Assembly (NCBI RefSeq): GCF_003025615.1
Contig: NZ_PYMJ01000002.1
Coordinates: 277,256 to 341,255, forward strand
Source of the DNA: Photobacterium frigidiphilum
GTDB taxonomy: Bacteria > Pseudomonadota > Gammaproteobacteria > Enterobacterales > Vibrionaceae
Reading direction: 5' to 3'
Length of the DNA stretch: 64,000 nucleotides
The position numbers and the translations under genes are program-made. Shown here piece after piece: positions 18,310 to 28,329 of the stretch (the stretch's first letter is position 1; the number at the start of each line of letters is the position of its first letter). The notes below the pieces were generated by a model. The model did not search any database. It had not been told where the DNA came from and saw only the letters and a program-made list of their open reading frames with translations.

Positions 18310-18941
18310 GATTCACCCTGACAGTTCAAAGGTTGACTGAGTAGTTCTTGCTGGTAACGTTCAAAGTATAGTGAAACATTCTTTACTGCTTTTACGACGG
18401 CACGGGGTGTGATCGTTGCGCCAGTAAATTGGTCGAACTCACCACCGTCTTTTCTTACTGCCCATGCCGGATCTTTTTCACCGTTCAGTTTCTTACCTGT
18501 AAAGGCATAGATCCAGTCGGTAATACGCGTTTCGATTTTATCACCTAAACCGGGCGTTTCATTGTGTTGTAGAACACGAACACCTGTTACATAACCCGCC
18601 ATGTCTAAACCAACAATCAATTTAATCGCGCCGCTGTAACCATCGGGTGCAATCGCTTCTATGGCCACACCCGTAGGCTCACCATTTTTTTCTGCTATGT
18701 AAGCTGGCATTGGCGCTGGTGTGCCGATATATTGTTGGTTAGTAATGAGTGTGCAGCTTTTATACAATTCATTGTCATGATTGACTGCTGGAATCACCTG
18801 ATTAAGAACTTTTAGTAGTTCTTTTTGCTGCTGTTCTAGAATTTTATCTTCAGTCAGTAAATGGGTGACTGACACTAATGCTGTTGCCAATAAGGCAAAT
18901 ATCGCTAGCACTCCACCATTTTTTTTCATTACATTTAGCAT
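18306..18941 (-). CDS. rnfG: Rnf electron-transport complex subunit G
   Basis: A 211-residue protein with one N-terminal membrane anchor (about residues 8-28) and a periplasmic FMN-binding domain. The covalent FMN attachment motif is present as TGAT (173-176, in [14 protein letters not shown]), where FMN is linked through phosphoester to the threonine. It passes electrons between the membrane subunits of the Rnf complex. Ten bases separate it from rnfD. Confidence 0.95.
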   Translation of the reverse strand: MLNVMKKNGGVLAIFALLATALVSVTHLLTEDKILEQQQKELLKVLNQVIPAVNHDNELYKSCTLITNQQYIGTPAPMPAYIAEKNGEPTGVAIEAIAPDGYSGAIKLIVGLDMAGYVTGVRVLQHNETPGLGDKIETRITDWIYAFTGKKLNGEKDPAWAVRKDGGEFDQFTGATITPRAVVKAVKNVSLYFERYQQELLSQPLNCQGES

Positions 18942-18951
18942 GGTAGCGCTC

Positions 18952-20001
18952 CTAAGAATGACCGAAAGTACGAGGTCGGGTGTAATAATCGATTAGTGGT
19001 ACACACATGTTGCCAAGTAATACCCCAAATGCGACCCCATCAGGGAAGCCACCCCACGTTCGAATGAGATAAACCAGTAGTCCAATGAGGGCGCCAAAGA
19101 TGATGCGTCCTTTCACTGTAGTGCATGCCGATACTGGGTCAGTCGCAATAAAGAACGCCCCTAACATGGTTGCACCAGAGAACAGATGGAAGATAGGAGA
19201 AGCAGTCCCGTCAGGATTTAATATGTAGGCAATACTGCTGACTAAAAATAACGTACCTAGCATTCCCGCTGGAATTTGCCATTGGATAATGCGCATTTTC
19301 AGCATGATTAAACCACCAATCAAGAAACCAATATTGACCCACTCCCAGCCTATGCCAGCAATGGCGCCATAGATTGGGTTTGCCAATGTTTCAGAGGCCG
19401 TTAGCCCTGTGGTTAATGAGGTTTTGAATGTATCAAGCGGTGTTGCCATTGTTACGCCATCGACTGACATACGTAGTTGATGAACACTAAAGCCATCTTG
19501 AGTGAACCCGGTAAAAACAGAATATACACTATCAATTAATGAGACTGGCTCGGCACTTAATGACGCTGGTGGTAGCCATGTTGTCATTTGTACTGGAAAA
19601 GAAATGAGCAGTACCACATAGGCAACCATTGCCGGATTAAAGAGGTTTTGACCTAGGCCGCCATAGAGGTGTTTGGCGATAAGAATGGCAAAAATAACCC
19701 CTATCACTGTGATCCACCATGGTGCTAAAGGTGGAATAGATAACCCCAATAAGAGGCCGGTTAGCAATGCACTATTATCGCGAAGATAAGGCATTACTGG
19801 GCGTTTTCTTAATTTAACAATGGCAGCTTCAGTGACAACTGCAACGGAAGATGCCAACAGAACTTGGATTAACGTACCCCAGCCAAAAAAGAACCATTGT
19901 GCAGCTACACCGAAAACAGTGCAGAAAATAACGGTGCGCATAATGTTGCTGGTACTGCGACGATTATGGGTATGCGGAGAACTGGCGATTTTGAAAGCCA
20001 C
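18952..20001 (-). CDS. rnfD: Rnf electron-transport complex subunit D
   Basis: A 349-residue inner-membrane subunit with about nine or ten membrane segments. Thr187 in the VTMATPLD motif is the expected covalent FMN site, the same number as reported for the E. coli and V. cholerae proteins. RnfD and NqrB are related, and this subunit is thought to contribute to ion movement. It is separated from rnfC by three bases. Confidence 0.95.
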   Translation of the reverse strand: MAFKIASSPHTHNRRSTSNIMRTVIFCTVFGVAAQWFFFGWGTLIQVLLASSVAVVTEAAIVKLRKRPVMPYLRDNSALLTGLLLGLSIPPLAPWWITVIGVIFAILIAKHLYGGLGQNLFNPAMVAYVVLLISFPVQMTTWLPPASLSAEPVSLIDSVYSVFTGFTQDGFSVHQLRMSVDGVTMATPLDTFKTSLTTGLTASETLANPIYGAIAGIGWEWVNIGFLIGGLIMLKMRIIQWQIPAGMLGTLFLVSSIAYILNPDGTASPIFHLFSGATMLGAFFIATDPVSACTTVKGRIIFGALIGLLVYLIRTWGGFPDGVAFGVLLGNMCVPLIDYYTRPRTFGHS

Positions 20002-20004
20002 GGC

Positions 20005-22011
20005 TTAATTATCCTTGTTATTCGGTTGAGCTTCTTTTTCAGCTTGTTGCGCCGCTTTACGGGCTTTCGCACGTGCAATGGCAGCAGCAATAGCGGCTTT
20101 CTTCGGATCGACTTCGGCTTCTACCGTTGAAGCAGATTCCGTGTTTGAACTCGAATCTGATTCAGCAGCATTAGTTTGGTCAGCTTGTTGCGCTGCTTTA
20201 CGGGCTTTCGCACGTGCAACGGCAGCAGCAATAGCGGCTTTCTTCGGGTCGACTTCGGCTTCTACAGTTGGAGCAGATTCCGTGTTTGAGCTTGACTCTG
20301 ATTCAGCAGCTTTTCGTTCACGGGCTAAGCGTTTACGCTCTTCTCGTAATTTCGCCATTTCTGTATTATCAGGAACTGCGGCGCTTTTATCTGCTTGGGC
20401 TGCTTGTTTGGCTTTTGCCCGAGCAATCGCAGCAGCTACGGCGGGTTTCTTTTCTGTATCTGGTGAGCTTGCCGCGGCTTGTTTGGCTTTCACGCGAGCA
20501 ATGGCTGCGGCTACCGCATCATCACCACCCTTAGTTGCGGTTTCTTTGCGACGATCATCAGCTGCTTTCTTAAAGCGATTTTCACGCTCAGCTTTGTCTC
20601 GTTCCATACGCGCATTTTTAGCTTCAAAGCGTAATCTTGCGCGCTCGGCATTAGCTTCATCTTGTTTTCTGGCGGTGATTTCAGATTTAGCCTGACGGTA
20701 GTATTGAACAAGTGGAATCTCACTTGGGCACACATAAGCACAGGCACCACATTCAATACAGTCGAAGAGGTTATATTCTTCGCACTTTGCGTAATCTTGA
20801 TCTTTCGCGTACCACTGCAATTGCTGGGGCAATAAAGATGCAGGGCAAGCTTCTGCACACGCCGTACAACGAATACATGCCATTTCGTGAGTATGTAACG
20901 GCAATTCTTTTCGCTTAGGCGCAAGAATACAGTTAGTGATTTTAGTTATGGGTACATTGGCGTGAGGTAATGTAAAACCCATCAACGAGCCACCAATAAT
21001 GACACGAGGATATTTCTTGTCTGGCTGGTAGCTGTAGTTATCAAGTAGGTATGAGATCGGTGTACCGAGACGAGCAAAAACATTACCACGTTGCTGGAAA
21101 GCTTCACCGGTTAAGGTAACAACCCGTTCAATCAAAGGCTCGCCATCGATAATGGCACGTTTGACAGCAAACACCGTCCCCACGTTTTGTACAATGACGC
21201 CTACCGATGTTGATCGCGCCTGACTTGGTACTTCACGACCTGTGAGTACCTTAACCAGTTGCTTTGAACTACCAGAGGGGTATTTCGTTGGTATAACACG
21301 AATAATGATGTGGTCATCGTTTGTGATGTGCTTTTCTAAAGCGGTAATCGCTTCGAGTTTATTGTCTTCAATGCCAATAATCGTTAGCTTTGGTTTTACG
21401 ATATGGCGAAGAATACGAATACCGTCAATAACTTCGGCGGCATAATCTTGCATCAAGCGATCGTCAGCAGTGATGTAAGGTTCACACTCAGCTGCATTGA
21501 TAATTAGAATATCAACTTTCCCCAAACCGCCTTGTAATTTACGGCTGGTCGGAAAACCTGCGCCACCTAACCCGGCAATACCACTGAGTCGTATTTTCTC
21601 GATCAGATCAGCAGATTCTTCAGCTGTATAATCAGCAACAGGTGATTGTTCACACCATTGGTCATCACCATCGCTGTCGATAACAATGCATAAATCAGTT
21701 AAACCTGATGGGTGGGCGATTGTGCGTTGTTCTATTGCAGTGACTGTTCCCGACGTTGGTGCATGCACGGGCACACACATGGCAATATCACCTTGGGTCA
21801 GTGGCTGACCTTTCAAGACTTTATCGCCAACCGCAATAATAATATCGCCTCTAGAACCTATGTGTTGTTTCAGAGGGATAATGAGTTGTTGCGGTACGCC
21901 AGCGTGTTGCAGTTCAACTTGATTTGAAATGGCTTTATTTTCTGCAGGGTGAACACCGCCATGAAAATCCCAAAGCTGACCTTGTTTTATTTGTTCGATA
22001 ATTGACAGCAT
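20005..22011 (-). CDS. rnfC: Rnf electron-transport complex subunit C, with repetitive C-terminal tail
   Basis: A 668-residue peripheral subunit thought to take up or deliver NADH electrons. It contains the flavin/NADH-binding loop GLGGAGFPTS (148-157) and two [4Fe-4S] motifs, Cys379/382/385/389 and Cys418/421/424/428. After about residue 440 the sequence turns into an Ala/Lys/Arg-rich tail of more than 200 residues. The tail has repeated blocks of the type AAIARAKAKQAA and AAIAAAVARAKARKAA separated by acidic linkers. Extended tails are usual in Vibrionaceae RnfC; their length varies between strains. The last two blocks are a 47-codon direct repeat (20041-20310). Confidence 0.96.
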   Translation of the reverse strand: MLSIIEQIKQGQLWDFHGGVHPAENKAISNQVELQHAGVPQQLIIPLKQHIGSRGDIIIAVGDKVLKGQPLTQGDIAMCVPVHAPTSGTVTAIEQRTIAHPSGLTDLCIVIDSDGDDQWCEQSPVADYTAEESADLIEKIRLSGIAGLGGAGFPTSRKLQGGLGKVDILIINAAECEPYITADDRLMQDYAAEVIDGIRILRHIVKPKLTIIGIEDNKLEAITALEKHITNDDHIIIRVIPTKYPSGSSKQLVKVLTGREVPSQARSTSVGVIVQNVGTVFAVKRAIIDGEPLIERVVTLTGEAFQQRGNVFARLGTPISYLLDNYSYQPDKKYPRVIIGGSLMGFTLPHANVPITKITNCILAPKRKELPLHTHEMACIRCTACAEACPASLLPQQLQWYAKDQDYAKCEEYNLFDCIECGACAYVCPSEIPLVQYYRQAKSEITARKQDEANAERARLRFEAKNARMERDKAERENRFKKAADDRRKETATKGGDDAVAAAIARVKAKQAAASSPDTEKKPAVAAAIARAKAKQAAQADKSAAVPDNTEMAKLREERKRLARERKAAESESSSNTESAPTVEAEVDPKKAAIAAAVARAKARKAAQQADQTNAAESDSSSNTESASTVEAEVDPKKAAIAAAIARAKARKAAQQAEKEAQPNNKDN
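20041..20310. repeat. 141-bp tandem repeat inside rnfC
   Basis: Two near-identical copies start at 20041 and 20182 (period 141 bp, 47 codons), the second incomplete at its end. Each encodes a Lys/Ala/Arg helix block plus an acidic Ser/Glu-rich linker with VEAEVDPKK. The few differences are mostly single-base changes, which suggests recent duplication or gene conversion. Confidence 0.85.
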
Positions 22012-22013
22012 GT

Positions 22014-22592
22014 TTACTCTACCTTGTCAGTATTGGGTTCAGTAGGAAGATTGACGACCGGAATCTGGTTAAGATCCCATTTCCAACTTTCCGGTGTATC
22101 TTTAACCGGAATCATCTCAATACAGTCGGTAGGGCAGGGGGCGACACATAAATCACAGCCAGTACATTCGTCTTTTATGACGGTATGCATCGATTTTGTA
22201 CCACCAACAATGGCATCAACAGGGCAAGCTTGAATGCATTTTGTGCACCCTATGCACATGTCTTCATGAATAAAAGCCACGGTCTTTATGTTTTCTTCTT
22301 CGTGTGCTGAATCTTGTACTTCCACACCCATTAAGTCGGCTAGCTTTTCAATCGTAGCTTGTCCACCTGGAGGGCATTTATTAATGTCATCACCGTTTGC
22401 AATCGCTTCTGCGTAAGGGCGGCAACCCGGATAGCCACATTGACCACATTGAGTTTGCGGTAAAATGGCATTAATTTGTTCAACAATAGGGTCAGCTTCG
22501 ACTTTGAATCGAATAGAAGCAAACCCAAGAATAAGGCCAAAAATTGCGGCTAAGACAGCTATCACAATAACTGCAATTAAAATTCCGCTCAT
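22014..22592 (-). CDS. rnfB: Rnf electron-transport complex subunit B (ferredoxin-like)
   Basis: A 192-residue subunit with one N-terminal membrane segment (about 5-25). It has a [15 protein letters not shown] cluster motif with a later CPPGG cysteine, and then two ferredoxin-type [4Fe-4S] motifs ([12 protein letters not shown] and [12 protein letters not shown]). It faces the cytoplasm and exchanges electrons with ferredoxin. It is directly followed by rnfC with two bases between, and preceded by rnfA with no gap. Confidence 0.96.
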   Translation of the reverse strand: MSGILIAVIVIAVLAAIFGLILGFASIRFKVEADPIVEQINAILPQTQCGQCGYPGCRPYAEAIANGDDINKCPPGGQATIEKLADLMGVEVQDSAHEEENIKTVAFIHEDMCIGCTKCIQACPVDAIVGGTKSMHTVIKDECTGCDLCVAPCPTDCIEMIPVKDTPESWKWDLNQIPVVNLPTEPNTDKVE

Positions 22593-23174
22593 CTACAGTT
22601 TCACCAATCCAGTAAAGCCCATGAAGGCAAGAGACATAAGACCTGCTGTGATCATCGCAATAGAGGCGCCTTTAAAAGGGCCAGGAACATCTGCCGCGGC
22701 AATACGTTCTCGCATAGAAGCGAATAAAATCAAGACCAACGAAAAACCAACGGCAGCACCAAACCCATAAATAACGGATTCGATAAAGTTGTGGTGCTCA
22801 TTGATATTCAATAGAGCAACACCTAATACCGCGCAGTTAGTCGTAATTAACGGTAGAAAAATACCCAGCAAACGGTATAGCGTTGGGCTCGTTTTATGTA
22901 CCACCATTTCGGTAAATTGCACGACAACGGCAATAACAAGAATAAAGCTAAGAGTACGAAGGTATTCAATGCCAAGAGGCGCAAGAATGTAATTTTCCAC
23001 GAGATACGCAGACACGGAAGCCAAGGTTAAGACAAATGTCGTCGCCAAGCCCATACCAATCGCAGTTTCCAGCTTCTTAGATACGCCCATAAATGGGCAT
23101 AAACCTAAGAATTTAACGAGTACAAAGTTGTTTACCAACACTGTACCGACAAGTAATAAAAGGTATTCAGTCAT
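22593..23174 (-). CDS. rnfA: Rnf electron-transport complex subunit A
   Basis: A 193-residue polytopic inner-membrane protein of six predicted segments and first gene of the rnf operon. The sequence is typical: [22 protein letters not shown] near the start and [18 protein letters not shown] in the middle, each with a conserved cysteine. It pairs with RnfE around the membrane iron-sulfur cluster. The ATG overlaps no upstream gene, so the operon promoter lies in 23175-23546. Confidence 0.96.
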   Translation of the reverse strand: MTEYLLLLVGTVLVNNFVLVKFLGLCPFMGVSKKLETAIGMGLATTFVLTLASVSAYLVENYILAPLGIEYLRTLSFILVIAVVVQFTEMVVHKTSPTLYRLLGIFLPLITTNCAVLGVALLNINEHHNFIESVIYGFGAAVGFSLVLILFASMRERIAAADVPGPFKGASIAMITAGLMSLAFMGFTGLVKL

Positions 23175-23546
23175 ACCATCATAATTCTATTTGAAAGAGA
23201 TCTTAGTATTATCTGATTTTGTGAAGGGTATAACAACTCCTCTCGGGCAGGGTTTTTCAAGTTTGGTGCTATTTTCCTGTTATAAATGAGGTAATGTACA
23301 TTTATTTTTATAATTCTGACTGTCTTACAGTATATCAAGATGTTGTATTACTTGTGTTTTAGTTTGAATTCGTGTTGGTAAACTGTAGTTGAATAGTGTT
23401 TATTGCTGGAGAATCACCCAAAGCATTACTAATAAACTAGCCCCTTGCGTTTTTTGTGATCGCCCCCGTTGTAAATAAGCGTAAGAAGGCGTTATCTATC
23501 TGCTATAAATTCGATCAGTATCAAAACAGAGCATAAGGTAGAAAAG
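23175..23546. other. Divergent promoter region between rnfA and pepE
   Basis: About 370 bases without a gene. Promoters for both operons must lie here, but I see no convincing operator, riboswitch or terminator. Confidence 0.5.
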
Positions 23547-24284
23547 ATGGATATTTTATTGTTAAGTAATGGCAAGATTGCAGGCAATCAACATGTGATG
23601 GAGTTTGCGAGTGATGCTGTTGTCGAGCAAATTAAACGAACAGGGGCTAAAAACTTAGTTCTGATCCCTTATGCTGTGATTCGTTCTAGCCATGATGATC
23701 GTGTTGCCTTGGTTCAAGAAACATTTGATGCGTTAGGTTTAGATTGCAAAGTCACGGGTTTACACCGTGCAGAAGATCCGGTGAAGGCGATTCAAGAAGC
23801 CGAAGGTATTTTGGTTAGTGGTGGTAATACTTGGGTGCTGAACAAAACATTGCATGATTTAGGTTTAGTGGGTCCAATTCGTAAAGCGGTTCTTGATCAA
23901 GGTATTCCTTATATTGGCTGGAGTGCAGGAACAAACATTGCGTGTCCTACTATTCGCACAACAAATGATATGCCGATCATTACTGGTGCGGTACTTTCGT
24001 CATTAAATTTAGTGCCATTCCAAATTAACCCTCATTACCTTGAAGCCAATGTGGAAGGCCACATGGGGGAAACCCGTGATGAGCGTATCCAAGAGTTTTT
24101 AGAAGTTAATCAGTATGAACCTGTTGTCGGTATTCCAGAAGGTACATGGTTACATTTACTAAATGGTGAATTGAGCTATCACACTGCGAACGGTAAGCCG
24201 TTAAAGCTGTTTAGTCACGGGGAAGACCCTGTTTACTATACTGCAGAACAAAGTGTTCAGTTTTTAATGGCGCATAGCTGCTAA
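23547..24284 (+). CDS. pepE: Dipeptidase E (alpha-aspartyl dipeptidase)
   Basis: A 245-residue cytoplasmic serine peptidase (family S51) that hydrolyses dipeptides with N-terminal aspartate. The nucleophile Ser126 lies in YIGWSAGTN, and the conserved NPHYLEAN segment with its histidine follows at about residue 165. The GGNTWVL motif (92-98) is also typical. A weak AAGGTAG ribosome-binding site precedes the ATG. The tRNA-Asn gene starts 30 bases after its stop codon, so the two could be on one transcript. Confidence 0.95.
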   Translation: MDILLLSNGKIAGNQHVMEFASDAVVEQIKRTGAKNLVLIPYAVIRSSHDDRVALVQETFDALGLDCKVTGLHRAEDPVKAIQEAEGILVSGGNTWVLNKTLHDLGLVGPIRKAVLDQGIPYIGWSAGTNIACPTIRTTNDMPIITGAVLSSLNLVPFQINPHYLEANVEGHMGETRDERIQEFLEVNQYEPVVGIPEGTWLHLLNGELSYHTANGKPLKLFSHGEDPVYYTAEQSVQFLMAHSC

Positions 24285-24314
24285 TAAAAGCGGTGATGCA
24301 CCCAAAGAGATAAT

Positions 24315-24390
24315 TCCCCTTTAGTTCAGTTGGTAGAACGGCGGACTGTTAATCCGTATGTCGCTGGTTCGAGTCCAGCAAGGGGAGCCA
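24315..24390 (+). tRNA. tRNA-Asn (GTT)
   Basis: A 76-nt cloverleaf with encoded CCA. Acceptor stem TCCCCTT pairs with AAGGGGA, the T-loop contains GGTTCGAGTCC, and the anticodon GTT is at 24348-24350. Confidence 0.97.
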
Positions 24391-24399
24391 AATAACAGG

Positions 24400-24424
24400 C
24401 CTCATCTTCGGATGGGGCTTTTTG
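24400..24424 (+). terminator. Terminator of tRNA-Asn
   Basis: Stem GCCTCATC/GATGGGGC closed by a TTCG tetraloop (24400-24419), followed by TTTTT. Confidence 0.88.
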
Positions 24425-24467
24425 TGTTTAGAGCTAAATTTGGGCAGTAGGCATGTAATAGGCATGT

Positions 24468-24491
24468 AAAAAAACGAGGCGATGGCGCCTC
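24468..24491 (-). terminator. Hairpin with T-run, possible terminator of the 24-codon gene
   Basis: Stem GAGGCG/CGCCTC (24476-24481 with 24486-24491), followed on the minus strand by GTTTTTTT. It lies about 170 bases downstream of the small reading frame at 24664-24738. Confidence 0.6.
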
Positions 24492-24663
24492 ATTTTCATT
24501 TTTCAAAGCAGTTTTTCTGATTTTGTTGGTCTTTGTTGTGTTAAATGTTTGCTCATATTTACAACTATTTGACAATTGAGTTGCTGTTCAAACAATTGTC
24601 AGCCAACTTATTTCATCTTTCTGAGCTGATTTATCTTTTAGATGTGTCAAAAACGGACGTTAT

Positions 24664-24738
24664 CTAGTGACCATTTTTGTATAGTTCAACGAATGATGGT
24701 TGGTATAAAGAGATGATTTTTTCAAAAATACGAGTCAT
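24664..24738 (-). CDS. Candidate 24-residue small protein, unknown function
   Basis: An ATG at 24738 is preceded by GAGGAAGTCACA, one of the best ribosome-binding sites in this part of the window, and opens a frame for 24 residues: MTRIFEKIISLY, then QPSFVELYKNGH. The peptide is amphipathic, not a signal peptide or a clear membrane segment. A longer in-frame start at 24873 exists but lacks a ribosome-binding site. A terminator-like hairpin lies downstream on the same strand. I do not recognise the peptide, and it could be a chance frame. Confidence 0.4.
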   Translation of the reverse strand: MTRIFEKIISLYQPSFVELYKNGH

Positions 24739-24890
24739 TGTGACTTCCTCAATCAATTTAGGGTTTAATAGGGAAACTGTTTTTAACCCACCTAAAAGAT
24801 GACTTTTCTTCTCTGGATGGTTCAACCTGTTTCTGCCGCTGATTATAGATATTTTCCCTAAAGTGAAAAGCAAGAAATTTTCTTTTTTTA

Positions 24891-24907
24891 GATTAGAATA
24901 TCTAATC
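24891..24907. repeat. Palindrome GATTAGA-ATA-TCTAATC
   Basis: A perfect 7-bp inverted repeat with a three-base centre, about 150 bases upstream of the 24-codon gene on its 5' side. It could be an operator. Confidence 0.45.
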
Positions 24908-25469
24908 CAAAACCTGTTCTATTTTATGCGTTAACTCTATAATATTGATGTTGTTCCCTAGGTGGTATAGGCATATAACAGATTTGGAATAAAGATGATT
25001 TCCCCTTCTTTTTTCTAACTGTGCATATCCAAGTGATGAAGATTTTAAAATAAGATGTCTTATCCTGTTAATTAGGCGAATATGTTATGAAAAATCTTAT
25101 CTTTTAATGCTTTATAAAATCCGTAAAAAAAGTGATTCAAAGTTTGATCTATATCAAGCTGGCTGGTGTTGATTGAAAAATGAACAGCTTTTATTGATAC
25201 TTATCAAAGAAAAATGTGTGATAAATCCTTTGCCGCGGGCAGTGATTGTCAGTAATATTAGCAATGACTTTATTAGCTGTAGCTCAACAATAAACTAACT
25301 AATTTGATACATAGCCGCAACATAAGAAGGAAGTCATTGATATCACTTGATATGGCAGCCAGGACGGCAATCAAATTGCGGGTTTGTAAGCTACATTTTG
25401 CTAAGCCCAACAATCGGTACACTGTGTAAGTACTGTCGTCACTCAGCCTGACGAAAAAAGGAGTTCAAC
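24908..25469. other. cydA upstream region
   Basis: About 560 A+T-rich bases without a credible gene. It contains the FNR-type box at 25144-25157 and must hold the cydABX promoter. Nothing else was recognised. Confidence 0.5.
25144..25157. promoter_or_regulatory. FNR/CRP-family box upstream of cydA
   Basis: TTGATCTATATCAA matches the FNR consensus TTGAT-N4-ATCAA perfectly. It lies 312 bases before the cydA start codon, so the transcript leader would be long. FNR control of cyd genes is known in enterobacteria. Confidence 0.75.
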
Positions 25470-27056
25470 ATGTTCACTGATGTCGTCGAACTATCGAGAT
25501 TACAGTTCGCATTAACTGCGATGTATCACTTTTTGTTCGTACCACTGACTCTAGGTATGGCGTTCCTACTAGCCATCATGGAATCAGTTTATGTAATGAC
25601 TGGAAAGCAAATCTATAAGGACATGACAAAGTTCTGGGGTAAGCTTTTTGGTATTAACTTCGCTCTAGGTGTGGCCACTGGCCTTACTATGGAATTCCAG
25701 TTTGGTACAAACTGGGCATACTATTCTCACTACGTTGGTGACATTTTCGGGGCGCCTCTTGCCATCGAAGCGTTGATGGCGTTTTTCCTAGAATCCACTC
25801 TGGTTGGTTTATTCTTTTTCGGCTGGGATCGTTTATCAAAACGTCAACACCTTACAGTGACATGGCTGGTTGCTATCGCATCTAACTTCTCTGCGCTTTG
25901 GATTCTTATTGCAAACGGTTGGATGCAGAACCCAGTAGGGGCTGAATTTAACTTTGAAACCATGCGTATGGAAATGGTGAGCTTTGCTGAAGTTATCTTT
26001 AACCCAGTAGCACAGGTGAAATTCGTTCACACAGTTGCTTCTGGTTATGTAGCTGGCTCGATGTTTGTTCTTGCGATCAGTTCATACTACATGCTGAAAG
26101 GTCGTGACATTCCGTTTGCACGTCGTTCTTTTGCCATTGCGGCATCATTTGGTATGGCTGCGATTGTTTCTGTAATCATTCTTGGTGATGAATCAGGCTA
26201 CGAGCTGGGCGATGTTCAGAAAACGAAGCTTGCTGCGATTGAAGCAGAATGGCACACAGAAGAAGCCCCTGCAGCATTCACTGTGTTTGGTTTGCCAAAT
26301 CAAGAAACAATGGAAACCGATTTCGCCATTAAGATCCCATATGTAATGGGTATTATCGCGACACGTTCTACTGATACCCAAGTAACTGGCTTACGTGATC
26401 TGAAAGATGAGCACGAAGTCCGTATTCGTAACGGTATGGTTGCGTACGGTTTACTTGAAAAATTACGTAGTGGCGATCGCTCGCCAGAAAACGTAGCTGC
26501 ATTTGATGCAGTGAAGCAAGATCTTGGTTATGGCTTCCTACTTAAGCCATATACTGACAACGTTGTTGATGCAACGCCTGAGCATATTGCACAAGCCGTT
26601 GACGATTCAATCCCTACCGTTTGGCCGCTGTTCTTTAGCTTCCGTATCATGGTTGCAGCTGGCTTCTTAATGCTGGGCATCATTGGTGCTGCATTTATCC
26701 AAACGTGTCGTCATAAGATCACAGAGAAGAAGTGGTTACTTAAAGCTGCGCTTTACGGTTTACCACTGCCTTGGATTGCAATTGAAGCTGGTTGGTTCGT
26801 TGCAGAGTATGGTCGTCAACCATGGGCTGTAGGTGAGATCTTACCTGTATCTATGGCGGTATCTGATCTTGAGCCATCAGCAATTATCACAACATTGGTG
26901 TCAATGATTGCACTTTACACTGTGTTCTTGATTGCTGAAGTGTACTTGATGGTTAAGTTCGCACGTAAAGGTCCAAGTAGCCTGAAAACAGGTCGTTATC
27001 ACTTTGAACAAAATGATGCACCACAGAATGTGGTATCGCGTCAGGTTGAAGCGTAA
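25470..27056 (+). CDS. cydA: Cytochrome bd ubiquinol oxidase subunit I
   Basis: High-affinity quinol oxidase subunit of the inner membrane, carrying haems b558, b595 and d. The 528-residue protein has the start [20 protein letters not shown] with the haem-ligand histidine at residue 20, and [12 protein letters not shown], which opens the periplasmic Q-loop (about 250). The loop is of the long type found in E. coli, which binds ubiquinol. An AAAAGGAG ribosome-binding site precedes the ATG. First gene of cydABX-ybgE. Confidence 0.97.
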   Translation: MFTDVVELSRLQFALTAMYHFLFVPLTLGMAFLLAIMESVYVMTGKQIYKDMTKFWGKLFGINFALGVATGLTMEFQFGTNWAYYSHYVGDIFGAPLAIEALMAFFLESTLVGLFFFGWDRLSKRQHLTVTWLVAIASNFSALWILIANGWMQNPVGAEFNFETMRMEMVSFAEVIFNPVAQVKFVHTVASGYVAGSMFVLAISSYYMLKGRDIPFARRSFAIAASFGMAAIVSVIILGDESGYELGDVQKTKLAAIEAEWHTEEAPAAFTVFGLPNQETMETDFAIKIPYVMGIIATRSTDTQVTGLRDLKDEHEVRIRNGMVAYGLLEKLRSGDRSPENVAAFDAVKQDLGYGFLLKPYTDNVVDATPEHIAQAVDDSIPTVWPLFFSFRIMVAAGFLMLGIIGAAFIQTCRHKITEKKWLLKAALYGLPLPWIAIEAGWFVAEYGRQPWAVGEILPVSMAVSDLEPSAIITTLVSMIALYTVFLIAEVYLMVKFARKGPSSLKTGRYHFEQNDAPQNVVSRQVEA

Positions 27057-27073
27057 TTCAGGGAGAGTAAGCA

Positions 27074-28210
27074 ATGTTTGAATATGAAGTATTGCGATTC
27101 ATCTGGTGGTTGTTAATTGGTGTGCTTTGCATCGGTTTCGCTGTTACAGATGGTTTCGATATGGGTGTAGGTATCTTGTCTAACGTTATTGGTAAGACAG
27201 ATACAGAACGCCGAATAATGATTAACTCAATTGCACCGCATTGGGATGGTAACCAAGTTTGGCTTATCACTGCGGGTGGTGCTTTATTTGCGGCTTGGCC
27301 TCTTGTTTACGCAACAGCGTTTTCTGGTTTCTACTTCGCAATGGTACTAACATTGGCGGCTTTATGGCTACGTCCGTTAGGCTTTGATTACCGTTCTAAG
27401 ATCGAATCTCCAAAATGGCGTAATACTTGGGACCGTGCAATCTTCGTTGGTAGCTTTGTGCCACCAGTTATTTTTGGTGTAGCTTTCGGTAACTTGCTGC
27501 AAGGTGTTCCATTTGTCTTGAGTGAATTTATGGTTCCATCATACAAAGGTACATTCTTAGGCTTGCTAAACCCGTTTGCACTACTGTGCGGTATTGTTAG
27601 CTTGATGATGATTGTGACTCAAGGCGCAACCTACCTACAGATGAAAACAACAGATGCCTTGCATGAGCGCTCTCGTAATGTTGCATCTATTACTGCTGTT
27701 ATTACAGCGGTATGTTTTGCAGCTGCAGGTGTCTGGGCTCAGAGTATTGACGGTTACGTTATTACTTCTGAAATCATCAAAAATGGTCCATCAAATCCAT
27801 TAACGAAAGAAGTGATTCGTGAAACTGGTGCATTGTTCGCAAACTTTGATGCTTACCCATTACTATGGATTGCACCGATTCTTGCGGTTGTTATGCCACT
27901 GCTAACCGTTGTCGCATCTCGCGCTAATCGTGCAGGTTTTGCATTTTTGACATCAAGCTTAACGATGGCTGGTGTAATCCTGACATTTGGTTTCGCATTG
28001 TTCCCGTTCATTATGCCTTCAAGCTTAGTGCCATCGAATAGTTTGACCGTGTGGGACTCAACATCAAGTGAACTTACGCTAAATATTATGACTGGTGTAG
28101 CCTTTGTTATGGTGCCAATTATTCTTGCGTACACTTCATGGTGTTACTACAAAATGTTTGGCCGTCTTGATAGCAAGTTTATCGAAGACAACAAAACTTC
28201 ACTGTATTAA
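27074..28210 (+). CDS. cydB: Cytochrome bd ubiquinol oxidase subunit II
   Basis: A 378-residue inner-membrane partner of CydA, with the N-terminal ADGFDMGVG-type segment (VTDGFDMGVGILS, about residues 25-37) and HWDGNQVWLITAGGALFAAWP near residue 57. Eight or nine membrane segments are expected. It starts 17 bases after cydA with a GGGAG ribosome-binding site and is followed 11 bases later by cydX. Confidence 0.97.
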   Translation: MFEYEVLRFIWWLLIGVLCIGFAVTDGFDMGVGILSNVIGKTDTERRIMINSIAPHWDGNQVWLITAGGALFAAWPLVYATAFSGFYFAMVLTLAALWLRPLGFDYRSKIESPKWRNTWDRAIFVGSFVPPVIFGVAFGNLLQGVPFVLSEFMVPSYKGTFLGLLNPFALLCGIVSLMMIVTQGATYLQMKTTDALHERSRNVASITAVITAVCFAAAGVWAQSIDGYVITSEIIKNGPSNPLTKEVIRETGALFANFDAYPLLWIAPILAVVMPLLTVVASRANRAGFAFLTSSLTMAGVILTFGFALFPFIMPSSLVPSNSLTVWDSTSSELTLNIMTGVAFVMVPIILAYTSWCYYKMFGRLDSKFIEDNKTSLY

Positions 28211-28221
28211 GGAGACAGACT

Positions 28222-28329
28222 ATGTGGTATTTCGCTTGGATTCTTGGTGTTCTGCTAGCCTGCTCATTCGGTATCATCAACGCTTTATGGCTTGAAACAA
28301 CTGAAGATATGGATAACAAAGGTGAGTAG
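28222..28329 (+). CDS. cydX: Cytochrome bd small subunit CydX
   Basis: A 35-residue single-span membrane peptide starting MWYFAWILGVLLACSFGIINALW, with the WYFAWILG signature of CydX and a short acidic C-terminus. It stabilises the haem b595/d site of the bd oxidase. An AAGGAG lies seven bases before the ATG. It overlaps the ybgE start by eight bases. Confidence 0.95.
   Translation: MWYFAWILGVLLACSFGIINALWLETTEDMDNKGE

Noticed and set aside
20078..20695. 205-codon frame opposite rnfC
   Set aside because: It is the mirror of the Ala/Lys repeat tail of RnfC; low-complexity codons keep the other strand open. Same explanation for 30610-31313 opposite tolA.
24739..24873. 69-codon version of the small gene before cydA
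   Set aside because: The extra N-terminal part has no ribosome-binding site and ends just before a much better one.
28292..28321. TTG start giving a longer YbgE
   Set aside because: No ribosome-binding site; the GTG at 28322 overlaps cydX and gives the usual family length.
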